NCBI GenBank assembly: GCA_937960895.1
Contig: CALCJD010000120.1
Coordinates: forward strand, 1-21,859
Direction: 5' to 3'
Length of the DNA stretch: 21,859 bases
Source of the DNA: an uncultured Spartobacteria bacterium
Lineage (GTDB): Bacteria; Verrucomicrobiota; Verrucomicrobiia; Chthoniobacterales; Terrimicrobiaceae
The first letter of the stretch is position 1, and each line of letters opens with the position of its first letter. Shown here piece by piece: positions 21,737-21,859 of the stretch. The notes beneath the pieces were generated by a model that was not told the origin of the DNA, searched no databases, and was given only the letters and a program-made list of their open reading frames with translations. A program made the position numbers and the translations under genes.

Positions 21737-21859
21737 AACGCGGCGCCTTGCTGTTTCTTTTTGCCGGACTTTGGTCGATGGCGCGCGCCGAAGAGGGCTT
21801 CGTTCCGTCTCCTTTCCCGCCCTCGGTCCATCCCGGATCGGGAGTGGTCGGCTGGAACG
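21733..21859 (+). CDS. N-terminus of an exported protein (partial)
   Basis: The window ends after 42 codons. The start ATG overlaps the stop of the upstream membrane-protein gene, and the first residues MKRGALLFLFAGLWSMARAE form a good signal peptide with likely cleavage after ARA. The mature part begins with a Pro-rich stretch (FVPSPFPPSVHPGSG). Nothing more can be said about its function; the coupling suggests a periplasmic or secreted partner of the upstream protein. Confidence 0.7.
   Translation, partial: MKRGALLFLFAGLWSMARAEEGFVPSPFPPSVHPGSGVVGWN

Overview
The window looks like a chromosome segment of a GC-rich member of Verrucomicrobiota (Opitutales or Chthoniobacterales type). The evidence is a complete Verru_Chthon cassette (four genes for pilin-like proteins described from this phylum), three PEP-CTERM C-termini, an autotransporter-type beta-strand repeat protein and several glycoside hydrolases. 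Shine-Dalgarno sites are almost absent. No tRNA, rRNA, CRISPR array, insertion sequence or phage gene was seen.

Layout. 1-62: C-terminus of a PEP-CTERM protein. 134-1144 (-): AraC-type regulator, divergent from 1276-2106 (+), a short secreted PEP-CTERM protein. 2180-3559: GH125 exo-alpha-mannosidase. 3697-7114: two tandem secreted GH5 paralogs, the first with two N-terminal carbohydrate-binding-like modules. 7149-8168: LacI-type regulator. 8233-14789: the cassette in order vccD-vccB-vccC-vccA plus a fifth, exported protein. 14880-17180: a large PEP-CTERM beta-repeat surface protein. 17185-17691: a secreted stand-alone binding-module protein. 17720-18775: a clan GH-A glycosidase without a signal peptide. 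18880-19863: a GH130 mannoside phosphorylase or mannosidase. 19884-about 20390: a frame-shifted remnant, probably of a heparinase II/III-like gene. 20468-20944 (-): a TPR protein. 21338-21859: a small membrane protein coupled to a truncated exported protein.

How it may work (inference). Secreted GH5 enzymes and binding proteins would open a mannose-containing polysaccharide or glycan outside the cytoplasm. GH125, the clan GH-A enzyme and GH130, none with a visible signal peptide, would finish the oligosaccharides inside. The AraC- and LacI-type proteins are candidate sugar-responsive regulators. The cassette resembles the minor-pseudopilin set GspH-I-J-K of type II secretion in gene order, in the prepilin motifs and in GspK-like motifs within VccA. 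It could therefore supply a specialised pseudopilus tip for export or surface display of neighbouring products.

The strongest unexplained signal is an identical 14-base palindromic core placed just after the stop codon on each side of the five-gene cassette block (8174-8187 and 14803-14816).
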